From Bacteroidales bacterium (lineage in GTDB: Bacteria; Bacteroidota; Bacteroidia; Bacteroidales; Paludibacteraceae), in NCBI GenBank assembly GCA_900768725.1, contig CAAGDU010000089.1, forward strand, positions 1 to 7,850: a stretch of 7,850 nt of DNA. Reading direction: 5' to 3'. The first letter of the stretch is position 1. Each line of letters begins with the position of its first letter. Below the pieces are notes generated by a model. That model was given only the letters and a program-made list of their open reading frames with translations, searched no databases and had not been told where the DNA came from. Below, in pieces: positions 1-6,460 of the stretch. The position numbers and the translations under genes are program-made.

Positions 1-74
1 AAGAACTATATAACCGCAAAACACTTCCCTACACCATAATACAGAACAAGGAAGTTTTCAATTGCATATTAACC

Positions 75-91
75 GCGGGCGTGACACCCAC
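75..91. other. Short hairpin downstream of fcl
   Basis: GCGGGCG (75-81), loop TGA and CACCCAC (85-91) can form seven pairs, including two G-U pairs on the minus-strand RNA. It lies about 30 nt beyond the fcl stop. No U tract follows, so it is weak evidence for a terminator. The rest of positions 1-121 shows nothing I can support. Confidence 0.3.
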
Positions 92-121
92 ATCCCCCGG
101 TATTGTAATCCTCATGCGAAA

Positions 122-1063
122 CTATCTCTCGGCGCGCATGGGGTTGTGGAGGAAGTCTTCGTAGGCAAGGCGGATACCTTCTTCGAGTTCGGTCTTGTAG
201 GTCCAGCCGAGTGCAGTAGCCTTGCTGACATCCAGCAGTTTGCGAGGCGTACCGTTAGGACGAGTCGTATCCCAATGTATCTCCCCCTCGTAGCCGACCA
301 CCTTTGCGACGAGTTCTGTCAGTTGTTTGATAGTCAGTTCCTTACCTGTACCCGCATTGACGGTCTCGTTGCCGGAATAGTGGTTCATCAAGAAGACGCA
401 GAGGTTCGCCAAGTCATCCACATAGAGGAACTCGCGCAGGGGAGAGCCGTCTCCCCAGCAGGTAACGAACGGGAGGTGTTGCTCCTTCGCCTCGTGGAAG
501 CGGCGGATAAGCGCAGGGAGGACATGAGAGTGCTCGGGGTGGTAGTTGTCGTTAGGACCATAGAGGTTGGTCGGCATGACGGAGATATAGTCGGTGCCGT
601 ACTGGCGATTGAGGAACTCGCAGTATTTGAGTCCGCTAATCTTCGCCAGCGCATATGCTTCGTTGGTCTTCTCCAACTCGCCCGTAAGGAGACAACTCTC
701 TTTCATCGGCTGGGGCGCAAGGCGAGGATAGATGCACGACGAGCCTAAGAACTCGAGTTTCTTGCAGCCGTTCTGCCAAGCGGCATGGATGACATTCATC
801 TCAAGTATCATATTGTCGTACATGAAGTCCGCCAACGCACTCTGGTTGGCAACGATACCACCTACTTTCGCCGCAGCGAGGAAGACGTATTCGGGCTTCT
901 CCTGCGCGAAGAAAGCCTCCACTTGGTCTTGACGACAAAGGTCTAACTCCTTGTGCGTGCGCGTGATGATATTGGTGTAGCCCTGCCGCTGCAGTTCGCG
1001 CACGATAGCAGAGCCCACCATCCCGCGGTGTCCTGCTACGTAAATCTTGCTTTGTTTTTTCAT
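122..1063 (-). CDS. fcl: GDP-L-fucose synthase (GDP-4-keto-6-deoxy-D-mannose 3,5-epimerase/4-reductase)
   Basis: This cytoplasmic enzyme performs the last step of GDP-L-fucose synthesis: it epimerises GDP-4-keto-6-deoxymannose at C3 and C5 and reduces it with NADPH. The 313-residue product is an extended short-chain dehydrogenase. The Rossmann loop GHRGMVG is at residues 11-17, LGSSCIYPR at 106-114, and the YxxxK catalytic pair is Y137/K141. C110 and H180 sit where the family has its acid/base epimerisation residues, and S108 completes the triad; all are one residue later than in the E. coli enzyme as I recall it. The length is normal (E. coli about 321) and it ends in NPMRAER, typical of Bacteroidetes homologues. 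The start ATG follows AACGGAGT, so GGAG is only one base from the ATG, too close for a good ribosome site. It is the last gene seen, 188 bp after gmd, which makes its substrate. The gene symbol wcaG is also used. Confidence 0.97.
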   Translation of the reverse strand: MKKQSKIYVAGHRGMVGSAIVRELQRQGYTNIITRTHKELDLCRQDQVEAFFAQEKPEYVFLAAAKVGGIVANQSALADFMYDNMILEMNVIHAAWQNGCKKLEFLGSSCIYPRLAPQPMKESCLLTGELEKTNEAYALAKISGLKYCEFLNRQYGTDYISVMPTNLYGPNDNYHPEHSHVLPALIRRFHEAKEQHLPFVTCWGDGSPLREFLYVDDLANLCVFLMNHYSGNETVNAGTGKELTIKQLTELVAKVVGYEGEIHWDTTRPNGTPRKLLDVSKATALGWTYKTELEEGIRLAYEDFLHNPMRAER

Positions 1064-1251
1064 ACTCCGTTAATTTTGTTCTCTGTTAATGACCGTCAAT
1101 TGTTCGTTAATTATATGCCTCCATTAAATGCCATTAAAAGTTCATTAAAAAGACTATACTTTTAATGGTCCTTTATATGTTTTTAATGAAGGAATCGACA
1201 AAGAATTTATGGATAATTAATGGCAATTAGCGGAGAATAACGACAATGTTC
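1064..1251. other. gmd-fcl intergenic region (188 bp), AT-rich, no gene
   Basis: I see no gene here. The region is much richer in A and T than its flanks and is filled with TTAATG/CATTAA motifs (see the repeat at 1122-1190; further copies at 1086-1091 and 1217-1222). It could hold a separate promoter for fcl, but I found no consensus TAnnTTTG; the nearest, ATTCTTTG (1206-1199 on the minus strand), fits poorly. No GC-rich terminator is visible after gmd. Confidence 0.55.
1122..1190. repeat. Interleaved inverted repeats built from CATTAAAA/TTTTAATG
   Basis: CCATTAAAAGT (1131-1141) pairs perfectly with ACTTTTAATGG (1158-1168), and TTCATTAAAAA (1141-1151) pairs perfectly with TTTTTAATGAA (1180-1190). 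Both stems are 11 bp and overlap at base 1141, in the order A-B-A'-B'. Counting CATTAAAT at 1122, the forward motifs begin at 1122, 1132 and 1143; the two reverse motifs end at 1167 and 1188. The spacing is near one or two helical turns. Confidence 0.85.
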
Positions 1252-2355
1252 TTATTTGACAATTCCTTTCTCGAGGTACTCGGCGAGGTTGGTGCGTGCC
1301 TGCTCTGCGGCATGGTCGGCAGCGACCTTCTTCATATCCGATTGCACCATCAGATGCACCAGTTGCTCGAACGTGGTCTTGCTCGGGTTCCACCCGAGTT
1401 CGGCACGCGCCTTGGTCGGGTCGCCCCACAGGTTCACCACATCGGTGGGACGATAGAAATCGGGAGATACCTCCACCAGCGTCTTGCCCACCAGATGAGC
1501 AGGACCTGCCACGCAGATACCTTTCTCGTCCGCACCTTCACCCTCGAAACGAAGCGTGATACCCGCCTCGCGGAAAGCCAAGTCGCAGAACTCCCGCACG
1601 GAGTGTTGCACACCCGTAGCAATCACAAAGTCCTCGGGAGTCTTGTGTTGCAAGATAAGCCACATGCACTCCACATAGTCCTTCGCATAGCCCCAGTCGC
1701 GCAACGAAGAGAGGTTACCCAGATAGAGTTTATCCTGCTTGCCCTGCGCAATACGCGCCGCCGCCAAGGTAATCTTGCGGGTAACGAAGGTCTCGCCGCG
1801 GCGCTCGGACTCGTGGTTGAAGAGGATACCCGAGCAACAGAACATGTTGTACGCCTCGCGGTATTCTTTCACTATCCAATAGCCGTAGAGTTTGGCAACG
1901 GCATAGGGCGAATAAGGATGGAAGGGGGTGTTCTCATTCTGCGGCACTTCCTCCACCTTGCCATAGAGTTCGGACGTGGAAGCCTGGTAGATACGGCAGG
2001 GTTCCGTCAGTCCGCATGCACGCACCGCCTCCAGTACGCGAAGGACACCCGTAGCGTCAATGTCCGCTGTGAACTCCGGCGAGTCGAAAGACACTTGCAC
2101 ATGCGACTGCGCGGCAAGGTTGTAAATCTCATCGGGGCGCACCTTACCAATGACTTGGATTAGTCCCATTGAATCGGACATATCGCCGTAGTGGAGGTGG
2201 AAACGCGGTTGCCCCTCCAGATGGGCGATACGCTCCCGATAGTCCACCGAAGAGCGGCGGATGATACCATGGACATCGTATCCTTTCTCTAACAAAAACT
2301 CACTCAGGTAGGAGCCGTCTTGCCCCGTTACACCTGTTATCAAGGCTGTTTTCAT
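1252..2355 (-). CDS. gmd: GDP-mannose 4,6-dehydratase
   Basis: Gmd converts GDP-D-mannose to GDP-4-keto-6-deoxy-D-mannose using tightly bound NADP, the committed step toward GDP-fucose and related deoxysugars. The 367-residue protein shows the nucleotide-binding TGxxGQDG signature at residues 7-14, STSELYG at 126-132 and YSPYAVAK at 148-155. This gives the catalytic set T127, E129, Y151 and K155, with the same 24-residue Thr-Tyr spacing as in E. coli Gmd. [11 protein letters not shown] (180-190) and RDWGYAKDY (219-227) are further family blocks. Length and termini are normal. Its ATG shares four bases (ATGA, 2355-2352) with the folD stop codon, so ribosomes finishing folD can reinitiate here. 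No Shine-Dalgarno is visible inside the folD end. Fcl, the next enzyme in the pathway, follows on the same strand. Confidence 0.98.
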   Translation of the reverse strand: MKTALITGVTGQDGSYLSEFLLEKGYDVHGIIRRSSVDYRERIAHLEGQPRFHLHYGDMSDSMGLIQVIGKVRPDEIYNLAAQSHVQVSFDSPEFTADIDATGVLRVLEAVRACGLTEPCRIYQASTSELYGKVEEVPQNENTPFHPYSPYAVAKLYGYWIVKEYREAYNMFCCSGILFNHESERRGETFVTRKITLAAARIAQGKQDKLYLGNLSSLRDWGYAKDYVECMWLILQHKTPEDFVIATGVQHSVREFCDLAFREAGITLRFEGEGADEKGICVAGPAHLVGKTLVEVSPDFYRPTDVVNLWGDPTKARAELGWNPSKTTFEQLVHLMVQSDMKKVAADHAAEQARTNLAEYLEKGIVK

Positions 2356-3194
2356 GATATTCTATTCTTGAAACATTCGATTGTATTCTGCATTAACATG
2401 GTAATGGTCATCGGACCTACGCCGCCGGGGACGGGGGTGATGGCACCTGCTTTGGGTGCCACGCTCTCGAAGTCCACATCGCCCACCAAGTGCCCATCCA
2501 CGCGATTGATACCCACGTCTATCACGGCTGCACCCTCCTTCACATAGTCCGCCGTAATCATCTGCGGTCTGCCCACTGCGGCGACCAAGATATCCGCCTC
2601 GCGGCAAACGGCAGGCAGGTCTTTGGTGCGGCTGTGCGCTATCGTAACCGTGGCGTTCCTGTCCAGCAACAGTTTGGCTACGGGCTTGCCCACTATATTG
2701 CTGCGCCCTACCACTACGGCTTTCTTACCTGCAATCTCCACGCCCGCCTTGTCCAGCAGGACGAGGATACCTTTCGGCGTGCAAGGCAGGATACAGGGCT
2801 GGTTGAGCCAGAGCCGCGCCACGTTCTCGGGGTGGAAACCATCCACATCTTTCTCGGCGGCGATGGCGGCAATCACCTTATCCTCGCTGATATGCTTCGG
2901 TAGCGGCAACTGCACCAAGATACCGTCCACCTTGGGGTCGTGGTTGAGCGTCTCTATCTCTTGCAGCAGGCGCTCCTCGGAGCAGTCTTCCGGCAATTCG
3001 ATGAGGTGCCCGTCCATGCCGACATATTCCGTTGCCTTGATTTTTCCGCGCACATAAGAGCGGCTGGCGGGATTGTCTCCCACGATAATCACCATGAGGC
3101 AGGGTCTGCGTCCATACTGTTTCTCGAGATTCTCCACCTCGATTTTCATCTCGTCTTTCAGAGATTGGGATATTTGTTTTCCGTCAATAATCAT
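2352..3194 (-). CDS. folD: Bifunctional methylenetetrahydrofolate dehydrogenase / methenyltetrahydrofolate cyclohydrolase
   Basis: FolD oxidises 5,10-methylene-THF to 5,10-methenyl-THF and hydrolyses it to 10-formyl-THF, the one-carbon donor for PurH and PurN. The 280-residue protein is of standard length. The catalytic N-terminal domain carries [14 protein letters not shown] (38-51), with Y47 and K51 of the YxxxK motif and K53 nearby, GILVQLPLP (91-99) and [11 protein letters not shown] (114-124). The Rossmann domain has [11 protein letters not shown] (163-173), and [11 protein letters not shown] (253-263) is the C-terminal signature. The start matches the usual N-terminus, in which the invariant DGK lies within the first six residues. 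It follows purD after a 150-bp repeat-filled gap. Its context beside purH makes sense because PurH consumes its product. The gene end overlaps the gmd start, an odd partner for a folate enzyme. Confidence 0.98.
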   Translation of the reverse strand: MIIDGKQISQSLKDEMKIEVENLEKQYGRRPCLMVIIVGDNPASRSYVRGKIKATEYVGMDGHLIELPEDCSEERLLQEIETLNHDPKVDGILVQLPLPKHISEDKVIAAIAAEKDVDGFHPENVARLWLNQPCILPCTPKGILVLLDKAGVEIAGKKAVVVGRSNIVGKPVAKLLLDRNATVTIAHSRTKDLPAVCREADILVAAVGRPQMITADYVKEGAAVIDVGINRVDGHLVGDVDFESVAPKAGAITPVPGGVGPMTITMLMQNTIECFKNRIS

Positions 3195-3198
3195 AATG

Positions 3199-3345
3199 AC
3201 TTTGTGTTTTTAACTTCGTGAACTTAACTTCGTGTATAGAACTCTGCTTCGCTCCGTGTACAGCTCCGAAGGGGCTTCTTTACAGCGCATAGCGCTTCTT
3301 TACACAAAGTTTCTTACAGCGCGTAGCGCTTACAAACACGAAGTT
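3199..3345. repeat. Array of short structured repeats filling the purD-folD gap
   Basis: On the plus strand, consecutive units all beginning TACA start at 3259, 3281, 3301, 3315 and 3331 (lengths 22, 20, 14, 16 and 15). Two of them contain the small palindrome AGCGC-NNN-GCGCT (3284-3296 and 3318-3330). AACTTCGTG occurs at 3212-3220 and 3226-3234. Two long-range inverted pairs exist: ACTTTGTGT (3199-3207) with ACACAAAGT (3302-3310), and AACTTCGTGT (3226-3235) with ACACGAAGTT (3336-3345). The last arm shares a base with the purD stop codon. No open frame or intrinsic terminator is evident. Confidence 0.8.
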
Positions 3346-4598
3346 TATAATGCCCAATGGGCGATGTCGTTTCTATGGAATAAGTTGTCGCAATGTATCT
3401 TTTGCAGTTCGGCATACACTTTGTCTCGTGCGGCTTGCAGGTTGTCGCCCGTGCAGATACACATCAGCACCCGCCCGCCGTTGGTCAGCAGTTGTCCCTC
3501 TGCAACACGGGTGCCCATGTGGAAGATGAGTCCGTCAAACTGCTCCGTGCCCTCGATGGCAAACCCTTTCTCGTAGTGCCCCGGGTAGCCTTTCGACGCC
3601 AGCACCACGCCTACGGTCGCCTGCTCATGCCACTGCACATCGGCGGGTTGCAGAGGCTCACCCGTGGCTATCGCGTGGAACAGCGTGTAGGCATCGGAAG
3701 CCAAGAGCGGCAATACCACCTCCGTCTCGGGGTCGCCGAAGCGTGCATTGAACTCAATCACCTTGATACCCTGCGGTGTCTTCATCAGTCCGCCATAGAG
3801 CACGCCGGTCAGCAGTTTGCCCTCCTGCACCATGCCGCGTGCCACAGGTCGGAGGATATGCTCCAGCGCAAAGGTCTCGTCCTCCTCGGTGATGAACGGC
3901 AGCGGCGTATATGCACCCATGCCGCCTGTGTTCGGACCTTTGTCGCCATCGTACGCCCGCTTGTGGTCTTGCGAGAGCGGCATCGGATAGATATTCTCGC
4001 CATGAACGAAACACATGAAGGAGAACTCGGGACCCGTCAGGAAATCCTCTATCACCACCTTGCCTTTGCCAAACGCTTCGTTGCAGAGCATGTCGCGGAG
4101 TGCCGCATCCGCCTCCTCCAAGGTCTCGGCAATCACCACGCCCTTGCCCGCTGCCAAACCATCGTATTTCAATACGGTAGGCAGTGTGCCTTGCTGCACA
4201 TACGCCAACGCATCCTCGTAGCGGTCGAAAGAACGATAACCCGCCGTGGGAACGTTGTATTTGGTCATAATCTGCTTAGCAAACTCCTTGCTGGACTCAA
4301 TCTGCGTTGCCGCCTGCGTATGTCCGAAGATAGGCATGCCCTCCTTGCGAAACGCATCAACCACGCCTACGGCCAACGCCGCCTCGGGTCCTACCACGGT
4401 GAGGTCCACCGCTTTCTCTTTCGCAAGTGCAAGCAGCCCCTGCACATCCGTGTCTTTAACCGCCACGCACTCCGCCAAAGCGGCAATACCCGCATTCCCG
4501 GGCGCACAATATATCTTTTCCACTTGCGGGCTGCGCGACAGCGCATGCACGATGGCATGCTCTCGCCCGCCCGAACCGATTACAAGTACTTTTTTCAT
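3345..4598 (-). CDS. purD: Phosphoribosylamine-glycine ligase (GAR synthetase)
   Basis: PurD joins 5-phosphoribosylamine to glycine with ATP, giving glycinamide ribonucleotide, the second step of IMP synthesis. The 417-residue protein has the N-terminal domain with GSGGREHA (8-15) and APGNAG (32-37), then an ATP-grasp core with LKYDGLAAGKGV (143-154), NTGGMGAY (223-230) and the metal-binding FNARFGDPE (283-291). The C-terminal domain ends in FHRNDIAHWAL, matching the family's usual YR-DIG-like tail, so the end is intact. The start ATG runs straight into the KKVLVIGSGGREHA beta strand. There is no Shine-Dalgarno: a C/G-rich hairpin lies about 20 nt upstream. It follows purH, as in the well-known purHD operon of enterobacteria. 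The TAA stop shares its first base (3347 down to 3345) with the arm of a downstream inverted repeat. Confidence 0.98.
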   Translation of the reverse strand: MKKVLVIGSGGREHAIVHALSRSPQVEKIYCAPGNAGIAALAECVAVKDTDVQGLLALAKEKAVDLTVVGPEAALAVGVVDAFRKEGMPIFGHTQAATQIESSKEFAKQIMTKYNVPTAGYRSFDRYEDALAYVQQGTLPTVLKYDGLAAGKGVVIAETLEEADAALRDMLCNEAFGKGKVVIEDFLTGPEFSFMCFVHGENIYPMPLSQDHKRAYDGDKGPNTGGMGAYTPLPFITEEDETFALEHILRPVARGMVQEGKLLTGVLYGGLMKTPQGIKVIEFNARFGDPETEVVLPLLASDAYTLFHAIATGEPLQPADVQWHEQATVGVVLASKGYPGHYEKGFAIEGTEQFDGLIFHMGTRVAEGQLLTNGGRVLMCICTGDNLQAARDKVYAELQKIHCDNLFHRNDIAHWAL

Positions 4599-4619
4599 AT
4601 TGGAGAGGACCCACCCCGC

Positions 4620-4638
4620 CCCTCCCTACAAGGGAGGG
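4620..4638. repeat. C-rich hairpin ahead of purD (CCCTCCCT-ACA-AGGGAGGG)
   Basis: A perfect eight-pair inverted repeat, 4620-4627 with 4631-4638, has a three-base loop and is embedded in a C-rich plus-strand flank (4609-4622). It ends about 21 nt upstream of the purD ATG on the coding strand. It lacks a U tract in either direction, so it is not an obvious terminator. From memory, similar C-rich hairpins are common between Bacteroidota genes; I could not check this. Confidence 0.8.
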
Positions 4639-4682
4639 TGTTGGATAGATTAGTTTTGATTATTCAAATAGTAATTCAGTCT

Positions 4683-4713
4683 AACAGCGTAGCGGTCAAA
4701 CAGCGTAGCGGTC
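4683..4713. repeat. Two tandem copies of AACAGCGTAGCGGTC after purH
   Basis: Identical 15-bp copies lie at 4683-4697 and 4699-4713, a 16-bp period. The first copy met by the transcript lies 7 bp beyond the purH stop (4722-4720). The core CAGCGTAGCG resembles the TACAGCGCGTAGCGCT unit after purD. Each copy can form only a small hairpin (CGC/GCG), and no U tract follows. Confidence 0.85.
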
Positions 4714-4719
4714 TTCAAC

Positions 4720-6273
4720 TTAGTGCTTAAAGTGTCGCATGCCCGTGAAGAGCATGGTGATGCCGTTTCTGTTTGCCGCCTCTATGCTCTCCTCGTCGCG
4801 GACGCTGCCGCCAGGTTGCACAATCGCTGCGATACCGTACTGCGCCGCGCTCTCCACGCTGTCGCCGAAGGGGAAGAAGCCGTCCGAGCCCATCACCAAA
4901 CCTTCTTTGCGGATATCCTTACCCTCTGCTGCAAGCGCCTCTTCTGCCTGCCTGAGCGCGATACCTGCCGAGCCCACGCGGTTCATCTGACCGGCACCCA
5001 CGCCCAGCGTCTTACCGTCTTTCACCACCACGATAGCATTCGACTTCACATGCTTCACAATACGCCAAGCGAACTGCAAATCAGTTAGTTGCTCGTCTGT
5101 CGGCTTTGCATCGGTAACGCACATATCCGCCGTGATGGTCTTCGTTGTAGTGTCCAACTCTTGCGCCAGCAGACCGCCGTTCACGCTCACATACTGCATG
5201 TGCGACTCGCTGTCCGCCGACATATCCACCTCCAGCAGACGCAGGTTCTTCTTCGTGCAGAGCACCTCGAGCGCACCTTCCGAGAACTTCGGCGCCATGA
5301 TGATTTCCAAGAAGATAGGCTTCATCAACTCCGCTACCTCGCGCGTTACCTCGCAGTTGGTTGCCACGATACCCCCGAAGATGCTCACCTTGTCCGCCTC
5401 GTAGGCTTTCGTCCACGCGTCCACTACATCCGTACCGATAGCCGCACCGCAAGGGTTCATGTGCTTCAAGCCCACGCAGAAAGGTACATCGCCGAACTCG
5501 CGCACGATATTCAACGCCGCATTGGCGTCTTGTATATTGTTATAACTCAATTCTTTACCGTTCAACTGCTTGGCGGTTGCCAACGAGAAAGGCACCGCCT
5601 TGGTGGCAGCATAGAACTTCGCATGCTGGTGCGGGTTCTCGCCATAGCGCAGCCCCTGCTTGAGGTCGAACTCAAGGAAGAGTTTCTCGTTCAGCCCTGC
5701 CTGCTGACGCATGTAAGTCGCGATACAGCAGTCGTACTCCGCCGTGTGGGTATACGCCTTTGCCGACAGGCGCAGGCGCGTCTCTCGGGTGGTGTTGCCC
5801 GTGGCGCGCACCTCGCTGAGGATGGTGTCGTAGTCCGTCGGGTCGCACACCACGGTTACGTCGTTCCAGTTCTTCGCAGCCGACCGCAGCATGGACGGTC
5901 CGCCTATGTCAATCTTCTCAATCGCTTCCGCCATCGTAACGCCCTCTTTGGCAATCGTCTCGCGGAAGGGATAGAGGTTAACGCACACCATATCAATCAT
6001 TTCGATACCGTTCTCCGCCAGCGCCTGCATATGGCTCGGCTCGTCCCGACGCGCCAGCAATGCCCCGTGCACCTTCGGGTGCAGCGTCTTCACACGCCCG
6101 TCACAAATCTCGGGGAAACCCGTTACCTCACTGATGCCGATGGTCTTCACGCCCTCGTCTTCCAGCAGACGTTGCGTGCCACCCGTGGCAATCACTTCCC
6201 AGCCTGCCTCTTGCAGACCTTTCACAAAGGGCACCAAGCCCGTTTTGTCGCTTACACTTACTAATACCCGCAT
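4720..6273 (-). CDS. purH: Bifunctional AICAR transformylase / IMP cyclohydrolase
   Basis: PurH catalyses the last two steps to IMP: formylation of AICAR by 10-formyl-THF, then ring closure. The 517-residue protein carries both domains. The N-terminal MGS-like cyclohydrolase domain has SDKTG (8-12), TGGT (30-33) and GFPEICDGRVKTLHPKVHG (52-70). The transformylase domain has RYGENPHQ (209-216), the catalytic KHxNPCG motif at 270-276, and SNAIVV (411-416), with the typical end SDGFFPF...QPGGSVRDEE...FTGMRHFKH. The terminal FTGMRHFKH is the normal family end, so it is complete (E. coli PurH is about 529 residues). FolD, three genes along, makes its cosubstrate. It is preceded by a 187-bp gap after purM and has no Shine-Dalgarno. 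Two tandem 15-bp repeats start 7 bp beyond its stop codon. Confidence 0.98.
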   Translation of the reverse strand: MRVLVSVSDKTGLVPFVKGLQEAGWEVIATGGTQRLLEDEGVKTIGISEVTGFPEICDGRVKTLHPKVHGALLARRDEPSHMQALAENGIEMIDMVCVNLYPFRETIAKEGVTMAEAIEKIDIGGPSMLRSAAKNWNDVTVVCDPTDYDTILSEVRATGNTTRETRLRLSAKAYTHTAEYDCCIATYMRQQAGLNEKLFLEFDLKQGLRYGENPHQHAKFYAATKAVPFSLATAKQLNGKELSYNNIQDANAALNIVREFGDVPFCVGLKHMNPCGAAIGTDVVDAWTKAYEADKVSIFGGIVATNCEVTREVAELMKPIFLEIIMAPKFSEGALEVLCTKKNLRLLEVDMSADSESHMQYVSVNGGLLAQELDTTTKTITADMCVTDAKPTDEQLTDLQFAWRIVKHVKSNAIVVVKDGKTLGVGAGQMNRVGSAGIALRQAEEALAAEGKDIRKEGLVMGSDGFFPFGDSVESAAQYGIAAIVQPGGSVRDEESIEAANRNGITMLFTGMRHFKH

Positions 6274-6460
6274 ATCTAATAGTTACTTATTTTACATTTT
6301 TCCACGAAAATTCACGAATACCGAGCATTGTGTCAATTGAGCATCACACCTGTTTTTAACGGGATTGCATAAGGGTTAAGTAAGGGTCATGTCGAGTTCT
6401 AACAATCGTTCAACCTCAATCCTTTCAAATAACAAAATGCTACCTTTCAAAGCCTTTCGC
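6274..6460. other. purM-purH intergenic region (187 bp), no gene
   Basis: I see no gene or RNA here. It holds two copies of CCTTTCAAA (6421-6429 and 6443-6451, 22 bp apart), two copies of TAAGGGT (6370-6376 and 6381-6387, 11 bp apart), and two CACGAA (6303-6308, 6313-6318). A weak promoter candidate for purH, TTG (6336-6334), 19 nt, then TGAATTTT (6314-6307), departs from the TAnnTTTG consensus at two positions. No intrinsic terminator is visible, so read-through from purM is possible. Confidence 0.5.

Noticed and set aside
29..115. 28-codon minus-strand frame after fcl, beginning MRITIPGDVG
   Set aside because: It is short, has no good ribosome site and shows no recognisable similarity. The hairpin at 75-91 lies within it. 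Chance occurrence is likely.
1199..1206. Possible promoter for fcl, ATTCTTTG on the minus strand
   Set aside because: It has AT in place of TA, and the nearest upstream TTG is only about 17 nt away, short of the 19-21 nt spacing.
3199..3345. CRISPR array in the purD-folD gap
   Set aside because: The units are 14-22 bp and directly adjoining, with no unique spacers of regular length, and no cas genes are nearby.
4665..4673. Possible promoter for purD, TACTATTTG on the minus strand
   Set aside because: It has three rather than two bases between TA and TTTG, and the nearest upstream TTTG is about five bases too far away, so it does not meet the Bacteroidetes consensus.
3393..4730. Long plus-strand open frame (445 codons) opposite purD
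   Set aside because: It lies wholly antisense to purD and its leader. The protein is rich in His, Arg, Leu and Gln with no recognisable motif, as expected for the mirror frame of a codon-biased gene.
5089..6264. Plus-strand open frame (391 codons) opposite purH
   Set aside because: It is antisense to a fully conserved purH, has no domain signature and is rich in Arg, His and Val, typical of a shadow frame. The same applies to the frames at 1246-2163 and 62-748.
6274..6460. ZTP (pfl) riboswitch upstream of purH
   Set aside because: Such riboswitches often control purH or folD, so I looked in the purH and folD upstream gaps and the purM leader. The conserved CCGCCU-type core and pseudoknot pattern are not visible in any.
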